From: Trichobilharzia szidati
Taxonomy: Eukaryota > Platyhelminthes > Trematoda > Strigeidida > Schistosomatidae
DNA length: 64,000 nucleotides
Assembly: GCA_944472155.2 (NCBI GenBank)
Contig: OX235271.1
Location: 45,643,991-45,707,990 of the forward strand
Direction: 5' to 3'
Shown here: positions 31,020 to 43,354 of the stretch, in pieces
How the letters are laid out: the number at the start of each line of letters is the position of its first letter
Position numbering within the stretch: position 1 is the stretch's first letter
Translations under genes and position numbers: made by a program
Notes under the pieces: generated by a model
Told to the model about the DNA's origin: nothing
The model's database searches: none
What the model saw: the letters and a program-made list of their open reading frames with translations, nothing else

Positions 31020-31400
31020 ATTAGCTAGAGGACCATTGAAATCCAGGGAGTACTAGACAATTATTCCATTCTGGTTTCGAACTCTCCAACAATATGCACC
31101 AATGGACAGAACGAAAGAACTAAGTTAAGCAATTCAAGATACAGGGCTAACCGGTTGACCGTTCAGTAAATGAATTCTAAGTTCTTCCACTTTGTGAAGT
31201 ACTGCATCACCATCCATAAGTGTCTTACTGGTTGCGTCTTCTCATTTGAGCTCCACATGCTCGATCTTCATAATCTGAAGGTCTTGAGTTCGATCCTCAG
31301 TGAGGTCATAGGTAATGTACCGTCGAAGGACTCCAAACTAAAATGAAACAACTATCCAGTACTCCCTGAATTTCAGTGATTCTCTGACTGATATGAGTTA
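31020..31400. mobile_element. Inverted pair of hammerhead-family B remnants
   Basis: A minus copy (about 31020-31195) and a plus copy (31245-31400) share tails AGTACTCCCTG/CAGGGAGTACT pointing outwards. Both ribozyme cores are lost. Confidence 0.6.
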
Positions 31401-32019
31401 GCGATTTAACTTGAATTCAAGCAGGTTTATACTACATGCATGGTTTGATTAATAGAATTAGAAAGTATCTTCGTGTGTTTGTGTGTGTGTGTACGTCGTC
31501 TTCAAAGGAAACAACAATACGGCATTCTTTTCATTTTCGATAATCATTTAAATTTATACAAATAAGCAATCGCAATAATAAAAATAATGATTGCTGTTGG
31601 AGTATTCAAGAGTAAATTTGAAATTTCTATTTCTCTGCTATGGTAAAACAGTTTAATAATAATAATAACAACAAAGAGTAGGTATTTTATGTGCGTGTGT
31701 AAACATTGAAAAATGTAGAAATGTACATTGGTATAGCTGAACTCATATGAGCTGGACTATGAATTTATATAATATTTATATTGATTGGTATTTGCATGAA
31801 TGCATGCATACATGCAGGTATACACAAAATGTATATTTACTCTTGTTTTTAAAGAAATAAAACAGTCAAATTGTAGTATGTTGGTATACAGATAAAATCG
31901 ACTAAAAAAAAAGTTATATTGATCGAACAAATGGAGTCACATTGATTATTATTATTATTATTATGGTGTTTTAAAAATAGAAGATGAACTACAATACTAA
32001 AATATATATGGAATAGTTT

Positions 32020-32170
32020 TTGTTTGAATATTGGACAGATGTTTCATCCTGGTTTGGGACTCCTCATCAGTGCGTAGTCATAATTCCCCCCAAGAGATCG
32101 AAACCAAAATCATTAGGTTAGGCGCCTAGTCTGCTGAGTTTTCAGCCACTGGGTGTCAGTTTTCAAATTT
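32020..32170 (-). mobile_element. Hammerhead-family B element
   Basis: Minus strand module GCACTG-A-TGAGGA-GTCCCAAACCAGGAT-GAAA-CATCTG-TC-CAAT. Stems I to III are nearly kept, core C3 is A. Confidence 0.7.
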
Positions 32171-32660
32171 CATATATATATATATATATATACATTAGTT
32201 TACTTGATTTCACACTGTTTAATGCAAATTGATTTTTTTCGAAGACAATGTTATTGACTATGCAGAAAGGTTTGAATCAATAGTCAATAGATATAGTAAT
32301 TCATCAAATGAAACAGACTTAGTTAGCTACTGGAATTTTCCAATTGGATTACCATAGTGACAAAAATATTTTTTCATAGAACTCAGTAATACGCCTTTCA
32401 GTGTTTTAGATAAGACATTAACTTCAAGAAGATTACAGATAAACCTTTCTGATTACTGCCAATAAATAGTTAGCCTAGATCTAGGACTTCTTATTGATTT
32501 CAGTCAGGTTTTTCATCGTAAATTCGTGTGTACAGAGTGATTTTATAACAGCAGAAGGCGAGAAACGGAAGCAAACGTAAATTTTCAGTTGATCAAACCT
32601 CTCTCTCTCTCTATATATATATATAGTTTATATTCTTTAACCAATCACTGAGCGTGTGAT

Positions 32661-32897
32661 ATTTTTTGTTTTCCTTCACGTTCCCAGTGGAACATAGGGC
32701 CTCAAGCTAGTGGCTTGAAGCTTCTGTAGCAGTGTTTAATTTTTACAGGATGGGGTTGCTAGCCTCATGCCCAACGTTTCCTCTTCACCAGCACTATATC
32801 TGACTTAGTGAGGTAAAGGAGTGTGTCGGCCGGGGATCGAACCCCGGACCATGTGCATGGTCGGCGGTTGTCCTAACCGCTATGCCACCGACGCACA
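32661..32897 (-). mobile_element. SINE family A with 11-bp TSD
   Basis: Full-length minus-strand copy from the 5' head GTGCGTCGGTGGCATAGCGG to the poly-A-like tail. TSD GAGCGTGTGAT at 32650-32660 and 32898-32908. Confidence 0.93.
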
Positions 32898-33181
32898 GAG
32901 CGTGTGATTTTGGTTTACATTAAACGACATGAAATAGAATGTTCAAATACGTATATAGTATTCTGTTGCTAATGCAGTATTGAACTGTGGGAATATGTGA
33001 GAATAATATTCCTTTGGAATTCATTGTCTGTATCACACCACTACAATTTTATTTTTGAATCTGTGACACAAAGTGGGTGACTTTTGAGTTTAACAGACCT
33101 TTGTTAGATGGTATACGTTTCAAAAGATAATTTGCTCTAAAAGTTATGGGTCAGTTTCTAATAGTTCACATGATAAAGTAT

Positions 33182-33371
33182 TGTAACAACAGAAGACAAG
33201 GGCCAGGCAACAGATCGTTTATTAAGGAAAATTTCAACACATATTTATAGATTTTAATGTATATTATTGTAGATTATTGTTAGTAGAAAATACAGTCTTT
33301 TGATTGGTTGTTCCTCACAGAAAGTTAACCTTGCATTTCTTTATGGCTGTGCCAGATCATCTATATTCTAT
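33182..33371 (+). mobile_element. LTR, 5' portion, running into the gap
   Basis: Starts TGTAACAACAGAAGACAAGG and is homologous to the reverse complement of 23916 downward. It stops at the N run, so an LTR retrotransposon may be hidden or collapsed there. Confidence 0.6.
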
Positions 33372-33871
33372 NNNNNNNNNNNNNNNNNNNNNNNNNNNNN
33401 NNNNNNNNNNNNNNNNNNNNNNNNNNNNNNNNNNNNNNNNNNNNNNNNNNNNNNNNNNNNNNNNNNNNNNNNNNNNNNNNNNNNNNNNNNNNNNNNNNNN
33501 NNNNNNNNNNNNNNNNNNNNNNNNNNNNNNNNNNNNNNNNNNNNNNNNNNNNNNNNNNNNNNNNNNNNNNNNNNNNNNNNNNNNNNNNNNNNNNNNNNNN
33601 NNNNNNNNNNNNNNNNNNNNNNNNNNNNNNNNNNNNNNNNNNNNNNNNNNNNNNNNNNNNNNNNNNNNNNNNNNNNNNNNNNNNNNNNNNNNNNNNNNNN
33701 NNNNNNNNNNNNNNNNNNNNNNNNNNNNNNNNNNNNNNNNNNNNNNNNNNNNNNNNNNNNNNNNNNNNNNNNNNNNNNNNNNNNNNNNNNNNNNNNNNNN
33801 NNNNNNNNNNNNNNNNNNNNNNNNNNNNNNNNNNNNNNNNNNNNNNNNNNNNNNNNNNNNNNNNNNNNNNN
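33372..33871. other. Assembly gap (500 N)
   Basis: Exactly 500 N, probably a placeholder of unknown true size. Apparent reading frames across it are artefacts. Confidence 0.99.
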
Positions 33872-34204
33872 CTAATTCATGAATTCACATCAATCTGAAA
33901 GCCTACGTGTTTCTATTTGATTTTTTGTTTCATCTGTTGGAGCTTAGCTAGAATTACTCATCAAGGTTCATCGGTCAGACAGAATGTGTGCATTGAAGAA
34001 TTAATCTTCTTGTTGTATTCCTTGAATTGCAAGAGAGTAAAATTATAATAGCACTAAATCGGACTGATTAGATTTATATCTAACTTACAAATAATGCTTT
34101 TTTTCTACTTAAATATCACATTGAATTGATCTAATCAAAGGAGTAGAATAAATCTGACATTTTCGATTCACTCCCAACCGGTGACCATGCGCTTTCTTTT
34201 TCTT

Positions 34205-34665
34205 CTCTTCAGTTTAATTTTTCCCTGTTTTGCTATACGGATCAGAAACTTGGCGGGTCACAACGAATATTTACAACAGCCTGTTGCAGACCTTGATCAA
34301 CAACTGTCTTCGCTCTATAATGAAAATCAGATGGCCGGAAAGAATCACAAACTAGAAGCTATGGGAACAAACAAAACAAGAATCAATCGCCCAACAAATA
34401 TGCAGGAGAAAGTGGAGATAGATTGGACACTCGCTGAGGAGGCCGCTGGGTGACATCGCGCGTCAGGCCATAGCTCGAGTGGAACCCGAAAGGGAAGCGG
34501 CGAGTGGGACGTTCAAGGGTGACATGGAGGAGATCGTGTGAACAGGAACTGAAACAGTATGGATTAACATGGATGCAAGTGAAAAGTACAGCAGAAGACA
34601 GAAGCAAGTGGAGACGTGCAGTTGAATCCCTATGTTCCACTAGGAACCCAAAGGAACAATAATAA
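34205..34665 (+). mobile_element. RTE-like LINE 3' fragment
   Basis: Plus strand: RIRNLAGHNEYLQQPVADL region, MQEKVEIDWTLAEEAAG, then broken frames to the CCCTATGTTCCACTAGGAAC hairpin and AATAATAAATAATAAT tail. Confidence 0.82.
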
Positions 34666-35399
34666 ATAATAATAATTTTCTCCTGCTAGATGTGACTTAC
34701 AAGTAGATATTGACCAGTTCCAATCTTTTACTGTATAACGCATAATCACTACAATTGTTACTCAGTCCCTAGACAAACCATAGTATATCAGTTAAACCTG
34801 TATTGTTGCTCTTCAAGTTTATCTCAAAGGTTTTTTTAACTACTGAGCTAAAAAGTAAAGCCCGCAGTGTTTACTAAAACGCCGGGAAACTTGTTAGTTG
34901 TCAAAAAATATAGGTGATCAATTGAAGGGACTATTACAAACTGGTTTTGAAAAGCCGCTAAACTTTCACCAATTAAATACAAAGACCAAAGATATTTTAC
35001 TACTCTATAAGGAATGAAGATAACAAGCACCACTGCAGCTGTTATACGCAATCAACATGATGATTATACCTAACATGAAAACCCTACTAATAATTTAAAG
35101 TGTGCCAGTGGTAAATCTCATTTAATTGAATATACGGCTACTATATTGTGTTAAGATAACTAGGACGCTTGGGATCCAGGGTTCAACTTTAGGCGGACAC
35201 ACTGCAAAACCCTCAAGTACCTAGTAGTAATCCCAGAAAAAAGAGAAGATTGAATATAATACCAATAACCCTACCCCTATAAAAAGAACACCGCCTCAAC
35301 GGAAACTTAAAAGCTGAAGTTTGAAGCAGTATGCTCCAGTCGAAACACGAAAGGATGATAAAAATGGTACTATGGATTTTTGCTATTTGTTTAAACTAA

Positions 35400-35705
35400 C
35401 AACAATCAGCACTAATCCCCATCAACGGAATAAATTTGAAAGAGGTTCCTTCCCTCAATTATCTAGGCAGTATGATTTCAACTGCAGGCGACAACATGAT
35501 TGAGGATGTTAAAAGCAGAATTTCATCACTCTGAACTCAATTTAGGTCTGAGGGTGACATGGAGGATCTCATGAGAGGAGGAGATGACAGACTATGAGCA
35601 ATCGTGGGGCTACCTAAATAGAATTGTACAGAATAAAACAAAGTGGAAGTGTGCTTTTGAAGCCTTACGTTCCACTCGGAACCCATGGGAACAATAATAA
35701 TAAAA
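35400..35705 (+). mobile_element. RTE-like LINE fragment, internally shortened
   Basis: The YLGSMISTAGDN-like part of the RT (35450-35505) is followed almost directly by the last about 170 bp of the family (GAGGGTGACATGGAGGATCT to the TTCCACTCGGAACCC hairpin). About 300 bp between them are missing. Confidence 0.65.
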
Positions 35706-36039
35706 CAATGATATAATGAGCTATTGTTATCTGTTTGAACATTAGGTTTCTGAAAAAAATATAGTGTTATACTGACACCTGTTATCAGTGTTTTGTTTAC
35801 TTTTTCACAGCATTGCCTGAGTTCTCATCAATAAATGCGTTGACGTAAAATATGACTAAATTGATATATATATATATGACGTAGATCCCAGCATAACTGA
35901 AGCAAATGTTCTACCGTCAAAACAAAACATAAGTTGTCAATAAGGATTTCTTGGAAAAATAACACTGAAAATATTCTTACACGCAGAATATAACTTCGTT
36001 TTATTCATTTTTATAAACATCATGAAGTCATTCAACCTT

Positions 36040-36215
36040 AAAACAGGTTTTTTTTTCATTCATTTGCCTCCCGTGTGAAACATGGCTTCAACTTTTGATT
36101 GTTTTGATGGGATAGAGTTGTCAGTCTAATGCCCTGCCTTCCCACTTTCCCGAGTTGGCCAATTTTCGGGGTCCATCAGCTACCTCACTTGTAGCTACCA
36201 GGTACTCAAACAATA
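36040..36215 (-). mobile_element. Very degraded SINE family A
   Basis: T-rich start, then GTGTGAAACATGGCTTCAA and a GGGATAGAGTTGTCAGTCTA block in the family A order; the tRNA-like head is unrecognisable. Confidence 0.35.
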
Positions 36216-36394
36216 AGCCACTGACTCACTGACAAAAGGGTAGTAGTCAGTAAATTAGCTTCAAACTACAGCGAACTGTTCTGTTTTTCTGAATAGAAGT
36301 GAAAATACCACTACTTTTTCTAGTGACATCACACTATTAAATATTTTGATTTATATAATGATGAGGACTAGATAATTAGGTGGATTTATTCATG

Positions 36395-36480
36395 GTAAGT
36401 AATCGATTGGATAGGTAAATGCTATCAGAAAAGGGTATTTCGTCCAAATTTGAGACTCTTCAGCAGTGAGAATTCATGAA
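36395..36480 (-). repeat. Hammerhead-family B fragment
   Basis: Minus strand CACTG-CTGAAGA-GTCTCAAATTTGGAC-GAAA keeps an acceptable core, but the sequence after GAAA is foreign, so there is no stem III or cleavage site. Confidence 0.55.
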
Positions 36481-36514
36481 CAAATATTTATTAACATAAG
36501 AAATAATAACGTGA

Positions 36515-37315
36515 TATGTCAAAGTTGGCAGAAGAAGCATCAAAGATAGGACTTCAGGTGAACATAGAGAAAACAGAGGTGATGAAGATTCCTGGACAGG
36601 AACAACAACAGACAAAAATCAGCATAAATGGGAGGAACCTGAAAGAAACAACCTCTTTTACCTACCTACCTGAGAAGCATCGTTTCAACTACAGGAGACC
36701 GGAACTGACGAGGATATCAAAGCAAGAATCGGAAAAGCAAGACAAGCTTTCAATACTCTCAAGTCGGTGTGGAGGTCAACAGCACTCAGCATGAAAACGA
36801 AGATAAGATCCGGATTTTCAACTCCAATGTGAAGTCAGTCAGTGCCACTTACTATACGGATCAGAGACTTGCAATGCACGTCATAAAGACCATCTCAAAC
36901 AAACTACAGACCTTCATTAACAGTTGTCTTCGCTCAATACTCAAGATCAGATGGCCAGCCAGCCAGAAAAGATCAGACACAGAGATCTCTGGCAATGAGT
37001 GAACCAACCCAGCGGGTACCGATTCTCAAACAAATAGGCAGGAAGAAATGGAGATAGATTGGCCATATTCTGAGGAAACCATCAAGTGATACCATGCACC
37101 AGACAAGCCATTGCTTGAGTGGAACCCGAAAGGGAAGCGGTGAGTTGGTCGTCAGTGCGAGGGTGACTTGGAGGAGGTCATGTGAAGAGGAGATGAAAAC
37201 GTTTGGGCAGACATGGAGCCAGGTGAAGACTCTAGCAGAGAACCGAACGCAATGGAGACGCATGGCTGAAGCCCTATGTTCCTCTAGGAACTAAAGGAAA
37301 CAATAGTAACAATAA
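36515..37315 (+). mobile_element. RTE-like LINE 3' fragment, long
   Basis: Encodes SKLAEEASKIGLQVNIEKTE, VMKIPGQEQQQTKISINGR and NLKETTSFTYLPE, then RLAMHVIKTISNKLQTFINS, CLRSILKIRWPASQ and TWRRSCEEEMKTFGQTWSQ with VKTLAENRTQWRRMAEALCS. The 3' end has the TGTTCCTCTAGGAA hairpin and an ACAATA tail. Frameshifts interrupt it about every 250 bp. Confidence 0.88.
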
Positions 37316-37323
37316 TGTCAGAG

Positions 37324-37601
37324 TTAATTTTCTAAACACTTTAATAAACTTGCATCACCTCTCATTCCTTTTTCATTTCTCACTGACGTTTCAGGCTGCA
37401 TTTCACATGATTTGTCATCCTGAAAAAGTGGTACATTCGTTTCAGTCATATAATGTAGCCCGATTGAAACAATAACAACAACAATCACAACGATCAAGAA
37501 GAATTTTGTTAGCAAACAAACAAACAAACACACAGAAAAAAAAGTTGTAGCCTTTTCCATATGTCTGCATTCCTTAGAACTTTCAGATTTCCGTGCCCAC
37601 A
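37324..37601 (-). CDS. Candidate terminal exon: single-pass membrane protein
   Basis: Minus-strand open frame of about 92 codons, following a possible acceptor (ATTTAATCAG) and ending in TAA at 37326-37324. From an internal ATG (37560) it reads MEKATTFFSVCLFVCLLTKF then FLIVVIVVVIVSIGLHY, a strong membrane anchor, and a polar tail TETNVPLFQDDKSCEMQPET, SVRNEKGMRGDASLLKCLEN. No second copy is seen in the window. I do not recognise it; part of the hydrophobic stretch overlaps (GTTT)n/(GTT)n repeats, so it may be chance. Confidence 0.3.
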
Positions 37602-37964
37602 CTGATTAAATAATACATAAGAGTGTTTTTTTTTCATGTGGATGAACAAAAGCGAAAGAAATTCACTGAGAGGCAAAAATAGACACTGAAATTATTTAAC
37701 TAATTCAAATAATGTAATAAGTAAACTGACTTTTATTTGTTTTAAAAATTTCATCCAACATAATATTGCACAACCCATAATCTTATTAGCCTTGTTAGGA
37801 TTATCATCATTCACTGAATCTGAATTAAATTCTTGCATAATTTTATTACTTACAATACACTCGCTTCCAATGAAGTGGAAAATATATACCGTCTGTTCCC
37901 TGGAGGATAAAATATACTACATATATATCCATTTTTCCAAGAATATATGGGTGAAACAAAAGCT

Positions 37965-38290
37965 CAGAGCACTGGATAGCTGTCAGCAGTACGCATCAAC
38001 CGCCGGGGTCCGAACACAGGTCCTTCTGATCACAAGGCCAGCTGGTAAACCATCAATACACTGGGACCCGATCTAGTAGGTAGCCAGTCCATGAATTTTA
38101 ACTTCTGCCAGTTTATGACATAGTGCAACCACTTCTTCGTTGAGTCACTGCCTCACCTTCAACCTGCTGCACCCTACTGGTAACAGCTTCCTACTAGAAC
38201 CCCAGGTTAAGTGCCTGAATATGGCCAGTAGATGGTGAGCATCAGATCAATTTTCAAGTATTGGTTTTATAGGGAATTTTGCCTGATGGA
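37965..38290 (-). mobile_element. Hammerhead-family B element with long head
   Basis: Minus-strand tRNA-like body (B box near 38008) and the extended head seen also at 15120-15235 and 21200-21290. A hairpin of about 24 bp (CAAGTATTGGTTTTATAGGG and its complement near 38330-38355) follows. Confidence 0.65.
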
Positions 38291-38554
38291 CATCAGCTCA
38301 TGATGAAGTCCTGCAAACAATAAAACAAAATCCCTACAAAACCAATACTTGAATGTGAATTTGGCGCTGAACATGTTGTCTAGGAAGGCAACTAAACAAT
38401 CCAGCACAGTGAATATAGCATTACCGACAAATGAAACACTGTATACTGACACATTAAATATGATTTACCTTAACAAAAATAGTCGTTTTTTATTTAAAGT
38501 TAGGCAAAAAAGCGACAAGATTATATCATAGTCGATTAAAAGACTTCAAATAGA

Positions 38555-38680
38555 AATCAGGCTCGATTTACACTTAAATTTACCCACTGGGAATGCAGGT
38601 ACTTCAAGTTGACAAGTCCTGAATCAGGTAACACACGGTGTTATTGAGGCATACATTCAAGAATCTCACATGTCGAATTC
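38555..38680 (+). repeat. Degraded Sm-alpha-like remnant
   Basis: CCCACTGGGAATGCAGGTAC followed by TTGACAAGTCCTGAATCAGG recalls the Sm-alpha linker and core; nothing functional remains. Confidence 0.4.
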
Positions 38681-39129
38681 AGGCTGATCGAGATGTATCG
38701 ACGGTAAACTAAAAGTATCAATAAATAATTTTAGGAAACACTTTATCAAAAAGAATAGTTTAAAATTCGATATGCGGTTAACACTTTTACTCGACATCTT
38801 GTTAATAGATACACTTGAAACATTGGAGGTATCATAATGGAACAATTAAAATTAATATAACACCATCGAAAAGAGGATATAATTGATTCAGATGTATTCT
38901 ATCTTCATGGGAATAAAACCACTAATTGAACGATGCTCAACAAAGTCGAACCGACTAACTAATTCTGAAACATTTCACACAATCCAAGACTTATTTTGGT
39001 GTTGATGACAGAAATGGTCTTCTTCTACTGAATCGATAATATAGTACCATAGTATAATTCAACAAGCAGATATTTATTTTCTCAAGAGTTTGGTTTTGTA
39101 GGGATTAGATTTGTTTATACGAGTTTGAC

Positions 39130-39345
39130 CACGGATTGACATCAGTTAGAGAACCATTGAAAACCAGGGAGTATTGGACAGCTGTTTCACCCTAGTTTGG
39201 GAATCATCGGCAGTACGTACCGACCGACCGCGGTTCGAACCCAGAACATTCCGGTTACAAGACAAGCTGGCTCGTATACCATTCAGCCACTGGGACCCGA
39301 TTCAACGGCCAGCCCATGAATTCTAACTTCTACCAATTCGTTTAT
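39130..39345 (-). mobile_element. Hammerhead-family B element
   Basis: Minus-strand: B box GGTTCGAACCG, then GTACTG-C-CGATGA-TTCCCAAACTAGGGT-GAAA-CAGCTG-TC-CAATAC. Stem I, stem III (CAGCTG) and GAAA are good; core U4 is C. Confidence 0.78.
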
Positions 39346-39361
39346 TTGTTCTTCGGATCAC

Positions 39362-39562
39362 TTATTTTATTTTTTTTAGTTTTGATTACAGCTTGATGCC
39401 ACACCGTATTTTCAATACAAGTATGGAATTTTCAGCATGGATAACGGTAGTCCAAATTTTGCAGGCCGACCATAGATATCGGGTGTGCGTCGGCAGGGGA
39501 TCGAACTCCGGACCATGTGCATGGTCGGCGAGAGTCCTAACCACTGTGCCACCGACGCACAT
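39362..39562 (-). mobile_element. SINE family A'
   Basis: Minus-strand copy nearly identical to 12178-12385: head GTGCGTCGGTGGCACAGTGG, A' tail, then AAAACTAAAAAAAATAAAAT. Confidence 0.9.
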
Positions 39563-39629
39563 TATTAAAAGGTTGACAGAGTCTCATTAACAAAACTTAC
39601 TCATTTTGTTCTGCCTAATACTGTATAAC

Positions 39630-40200
39630 TGATTGAAGCTTCTTTGAGACATACACAGTCACAAAACGCCTCAACGATAGCAAAAGACGGTTATTCGTCG
39701 TAAGACCTATGTGGTCCTATTCAACAGTAATAACACTGAAAAGTCAAAGTTACCTCAACATCGCCGTTCGGCAGCTATACATGCCAAATAATTTTGCAGT
39801 ACAAAACAGTTACAAAAGAACACAAAACAAAACCGTGAGAACTACCTAGGAATCAAGTAGAATATCCCCAACAGGGTGGGATCAAAACCCTGTCAGCAAG
39901 GGCCACACAGAAACAATCCCTGCTGATAGTCCAAGGGCCGAATGACCTTCATTCACTCAAACAAAATCACATCGTAAAACAACACATCATCAGTGTATCA
40001 CACAACCACAAAGAGAAGCATTATAATTAGAGATTAAACAGGAACAAAGACAAATAATAAGGATTAAACCAATATATGAAATAAAAATGGAATAAAACGG
40101 ATAATAATTACACAGTTAGTTGAAACACCCAAATGAGTATGAACATTGTGATTAGGTCGTTCAGAAAGCATGTACCAAACATTTATTCCTTTACATAGTG
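39630..40200 (+). repeat. Unclassified dispersed repeat, copy 2
   Basis: Uninterrupted homologue of 350-1260. It shows the pre-insertion state of the SINE site in copy 1, though diverged. Confidence 0.55.
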
Positions 40201-40644
40201 ACATTACCTAACAGTTTAGACTTTTCCAAGTAAAATAAGTTATAAACCCACTAAGCGCTAGTTCGATCTCTAGTGTCTTTGCTACCCAATTCATGAAACT
40301 ATTTATCTCCTAAGTACACAACTTCAACAAACAATTTTTATGCACGATAATGACTTATGACAATTTTATCTTCAAGTCATAAAATGAACACAGCGGCCTA
40401 CGTTAATTAATGTCTACTTTCCGTAACTCAGAAGCAGTCAAACAGTTCAGTCCCTTAGTTCAGAACTCAAAGATACAAGTTCGAGTCTCAGAGGTATGTA
40501 TACCAGAGTAGTGGATACACCGCCCTGATAAGAACTAGTATACCAGAAATTACAGTCTGTAGCTTCCTTTGGACTGAGTACAAGTCGATAACAATATCAT
40601 AACATTTAGCTTAGCCATTTTATTTCACATCTGAACGACAGGCT

Positions 40645-41325
40645 TTATTATTATTATATTATTGTTTCCTTTAATTCCTAGAGGAACATAGGGCTTCAGC
40701 CGTGCGTCTCCATTGTGTCCGGTTCTCTGCTAGAGTTTTCAACTGGCTCCAAGTCTGCCCACACGTTTTCATCTCCTCTTCACTTCACATGACCTCCTCC
40801 AAGTCACCCTTGCACTGACGACCAACTCGCCGCTTCCCTATCGGGTTCCACTCGAGCTATGGCTTGTCTAGTGATGTCACTTGATGCATTGTTTCCTCAG
40901 AGTATGGCCAGTCAATCCATCTCCATTTCTTCCTGCCTATTTCTCTCAAAATCGGTTCCTGGTTGGTTCGCTCATTGACAGAGATCTCTGTTGCTGATCT
41001 TTTCTGGCCGGCCATCTGATCTTGAGTTAAGTATTGAACGAAGACAACTCTTAATGAAGGTCTGTAATTTGTTTGAGATGCTTTTCATGACGTGCCAAGT
41101 CTCTGATCCGTATAGTAGCAGTGACTGACTTCACATTGGAGTTGAAAATCCGGATGTTATTTTTGATGCTGAGTGGTGTTGACCTCCACACAGATTTGAG
41201 AGTAGTGAAAGCTTGTCTTGTTTTTCCGATTCCTTGCTTTGATATCCTCGTCAGTTCCGTTCTCCTGTAGTTGAATCGATGCTTCCCAGGTATGTAAAAG
41301 AGGTTGTTTCTTTCAGGCTTTAACA
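40645..41325 (-). mobile_element. RTE-like LINE 3' fragment
   Basis: Minus strand from the ATTATTGTTTCCTTTAATTCC terminus at 40650 back to YIPGKHRFNYRRTELTRISK and TRQAFTTLKSVWRSTPLSIK at 41310-41160, with IRIRDLARHEKHLKQI near 41100. Confidence 0.85.
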
Positions 41326-42689
41326 ATCACTAACTACAGAAAGACAAAATAGGTTATTATGTATTAATTCATCTGTCAAATCTATTTCATTATTACTTGT
41401 GATTTATTTCATCGTTCACTAATGATCAATAAATTGTCACTATCAGTAGGTCCAGCAGATACAGACTGAATGCCTTTTGACAACATATTTCGTATTGTGA
41501 TATTCATTCTTTCATATATTTTGATAGATGATCTTTTTATCATGTGGGCGACCTTATGTTTGCTAAATAAACTCCGGTTGTCGTTCATTTGATAAGTAAA
41601 AGTGACAGAAGAAGGTCACCTCAAGCATTACTTCAATGTACTAATGCGCAAATATGAATGGAACGCAACAAAAGAAACAATCTTCATCATACTATTCAGA
41701 TGATTATGACAATATCATGCCCTAAGTGAATACTAATAGTACATTCAAGTTATAGGCAAATATATGGAGTTTGCGTGCTGACTAGGTTTGACAAAGACAT
41801 AGATTTGGTTGTTTGCTAACATGAATCTGTTGAGTTTAAAAACAAAAAAGGGCTAATAACCATTTACAAAATGCAGAATTCATCTAAATAAGTAGAATAC
41901 ACGTTATGTAAGAAATTTTCCACGAAATCGATCTTTACCTTCTGAAATTCGGTTGCATTTTATGATAACAATCCATTTGAATATGGTCATCCCGATATTA
42001 TATTGACACACAGACATGCACACATAATTTTCTGTTGGCAGTCTGTATCATACAGATTTCCTGCATTGATGCAAAGAAGTGAAAATGTATGTTTGTTTGC
42101 CTGCAGTGTAGTTGAGGTTTCACTACGTTTCATATATATATTTCCTTATTTCTTCACTCCTGTCTTTCAACTTAATGTTTTCTGGCACTAGAAATGTTAG
42201 GAATATTAAAATACGTGAAGAAAAATTTGCGCCTACAAGTACTATGTTGAAGTCAGATGCCTAACCGTTACATATCCTATTTTTTATGATCACATTTAGT
42301 TATTCTACATGTTGATTTCTTTCTCCTTGGCTACAGGACGTGGGTGGATAATGTCTTTTTTTCAGGGAGAATCACTTGTGTTCATGAATTTTTCATTTCT
42401 ATATACCTGAAATATCATTTCTAAGATATTAATATCTCTTCAGACTTATTTTCATATGCATGTTTCATTCGACTAATGAGTTATTTGGCACAGGTGATAG
42501 CTTCCTTGGTAGTGAAACAGTAGGTGGTCAAAACAAATTTGATGTTAACCAGATTACTCGTTTTTCGAAATAATGACTTTCTTTTACTTCATTCTTGTCA
42601 GATAAGGAAAGCAAAATTACCATCTTACTGGGAAATCTAAACATCACCAGAGTGGAATAATTTTTTATTTCGGGCGTGAGAACGAATAC

Positions 42690-42990
42690 TCACCGAAGAC
42701 ATTCGCTAGTGGTCACGCCATTTCATGAATTGGCAGAAGTTGGAATCCATGGGCTAGCCATTGGATTGTTCTCAGTGGATTAATGGTCTACGAGCACGCC
42801 TTGTAACTGAAGGTCCTGGGATCGAACCCTGGTGGTGGGTACGTAATGCCGAAGAGTCCCAAACTCGGCCGAAGAAGCAGTCGTCCAGTACTCCCTGCAG
42901 GTGTTCCAATGGTTCTCTAACATATGTCAGCTCATGATGAAATCCTCTAACCAGTCAGTCGAATCCCTACAAACCAATACTTGAAACTGA
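42690..42990 (+). mobile_element. Hammerhead-family B element
   Basis: Plus strand: GTGGTCACGCCATTTCATGA head, tRNA-like body with B box GGATCGAACCC, then GTAATG-C-CGAAGA-GTCCCAAACTCGGCC-GAAG and GTCCAGTACTCCCTG. The GAAA is damaged. Confidence 0.72.
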
Positions 42991-43150
42991 ATCTCTGTTT
43001 GATGGTTAAATAAGTGGGACATCTGAAACCCTACGTAGGATTTCTTATAAACCTGGAATTTGGTTGACACTTAAACCTACAATCTCACTCAGAGAAAAGC
43101 TGTGTATGCTAAAGGACTTCATTTATCCAGTTAGACAAAGTGATGTAATC
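42985..43150 (+). mobile_element. Penelope-like fragment
   Basis: Short plus-strand match to the other Penelope copies around GGGACATCTGAAACCCTACG (GTSETLRR) and CTCAGAGAAAAGCTGTGTAT (LREKLC). It joins a family B element, as at 20540. Confidence 0.5.
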
Positions 43151-43354
43151 TAAAAAATACTTTGCGGTGACTGAGAGGTCAACTAAATAGATCGGACCAG
43201 TAGATAGAGGCTAGTTAAATTATCGGAATATAAGATTTTAGCTAAGTGTAGGACGATTGACCCCAGGAAGATTAATGGTTACATTCGTTAACTGACAATC
43301 ACACAATGGAGTGGAACAAAGTCACAGTTCTAAACAATAATATAGGTAACTGGC

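Noticed and set aside
33300..33882. Two open frames of about 190 codons
   Set aside because: They are almost entirely N and only reflect the gap.
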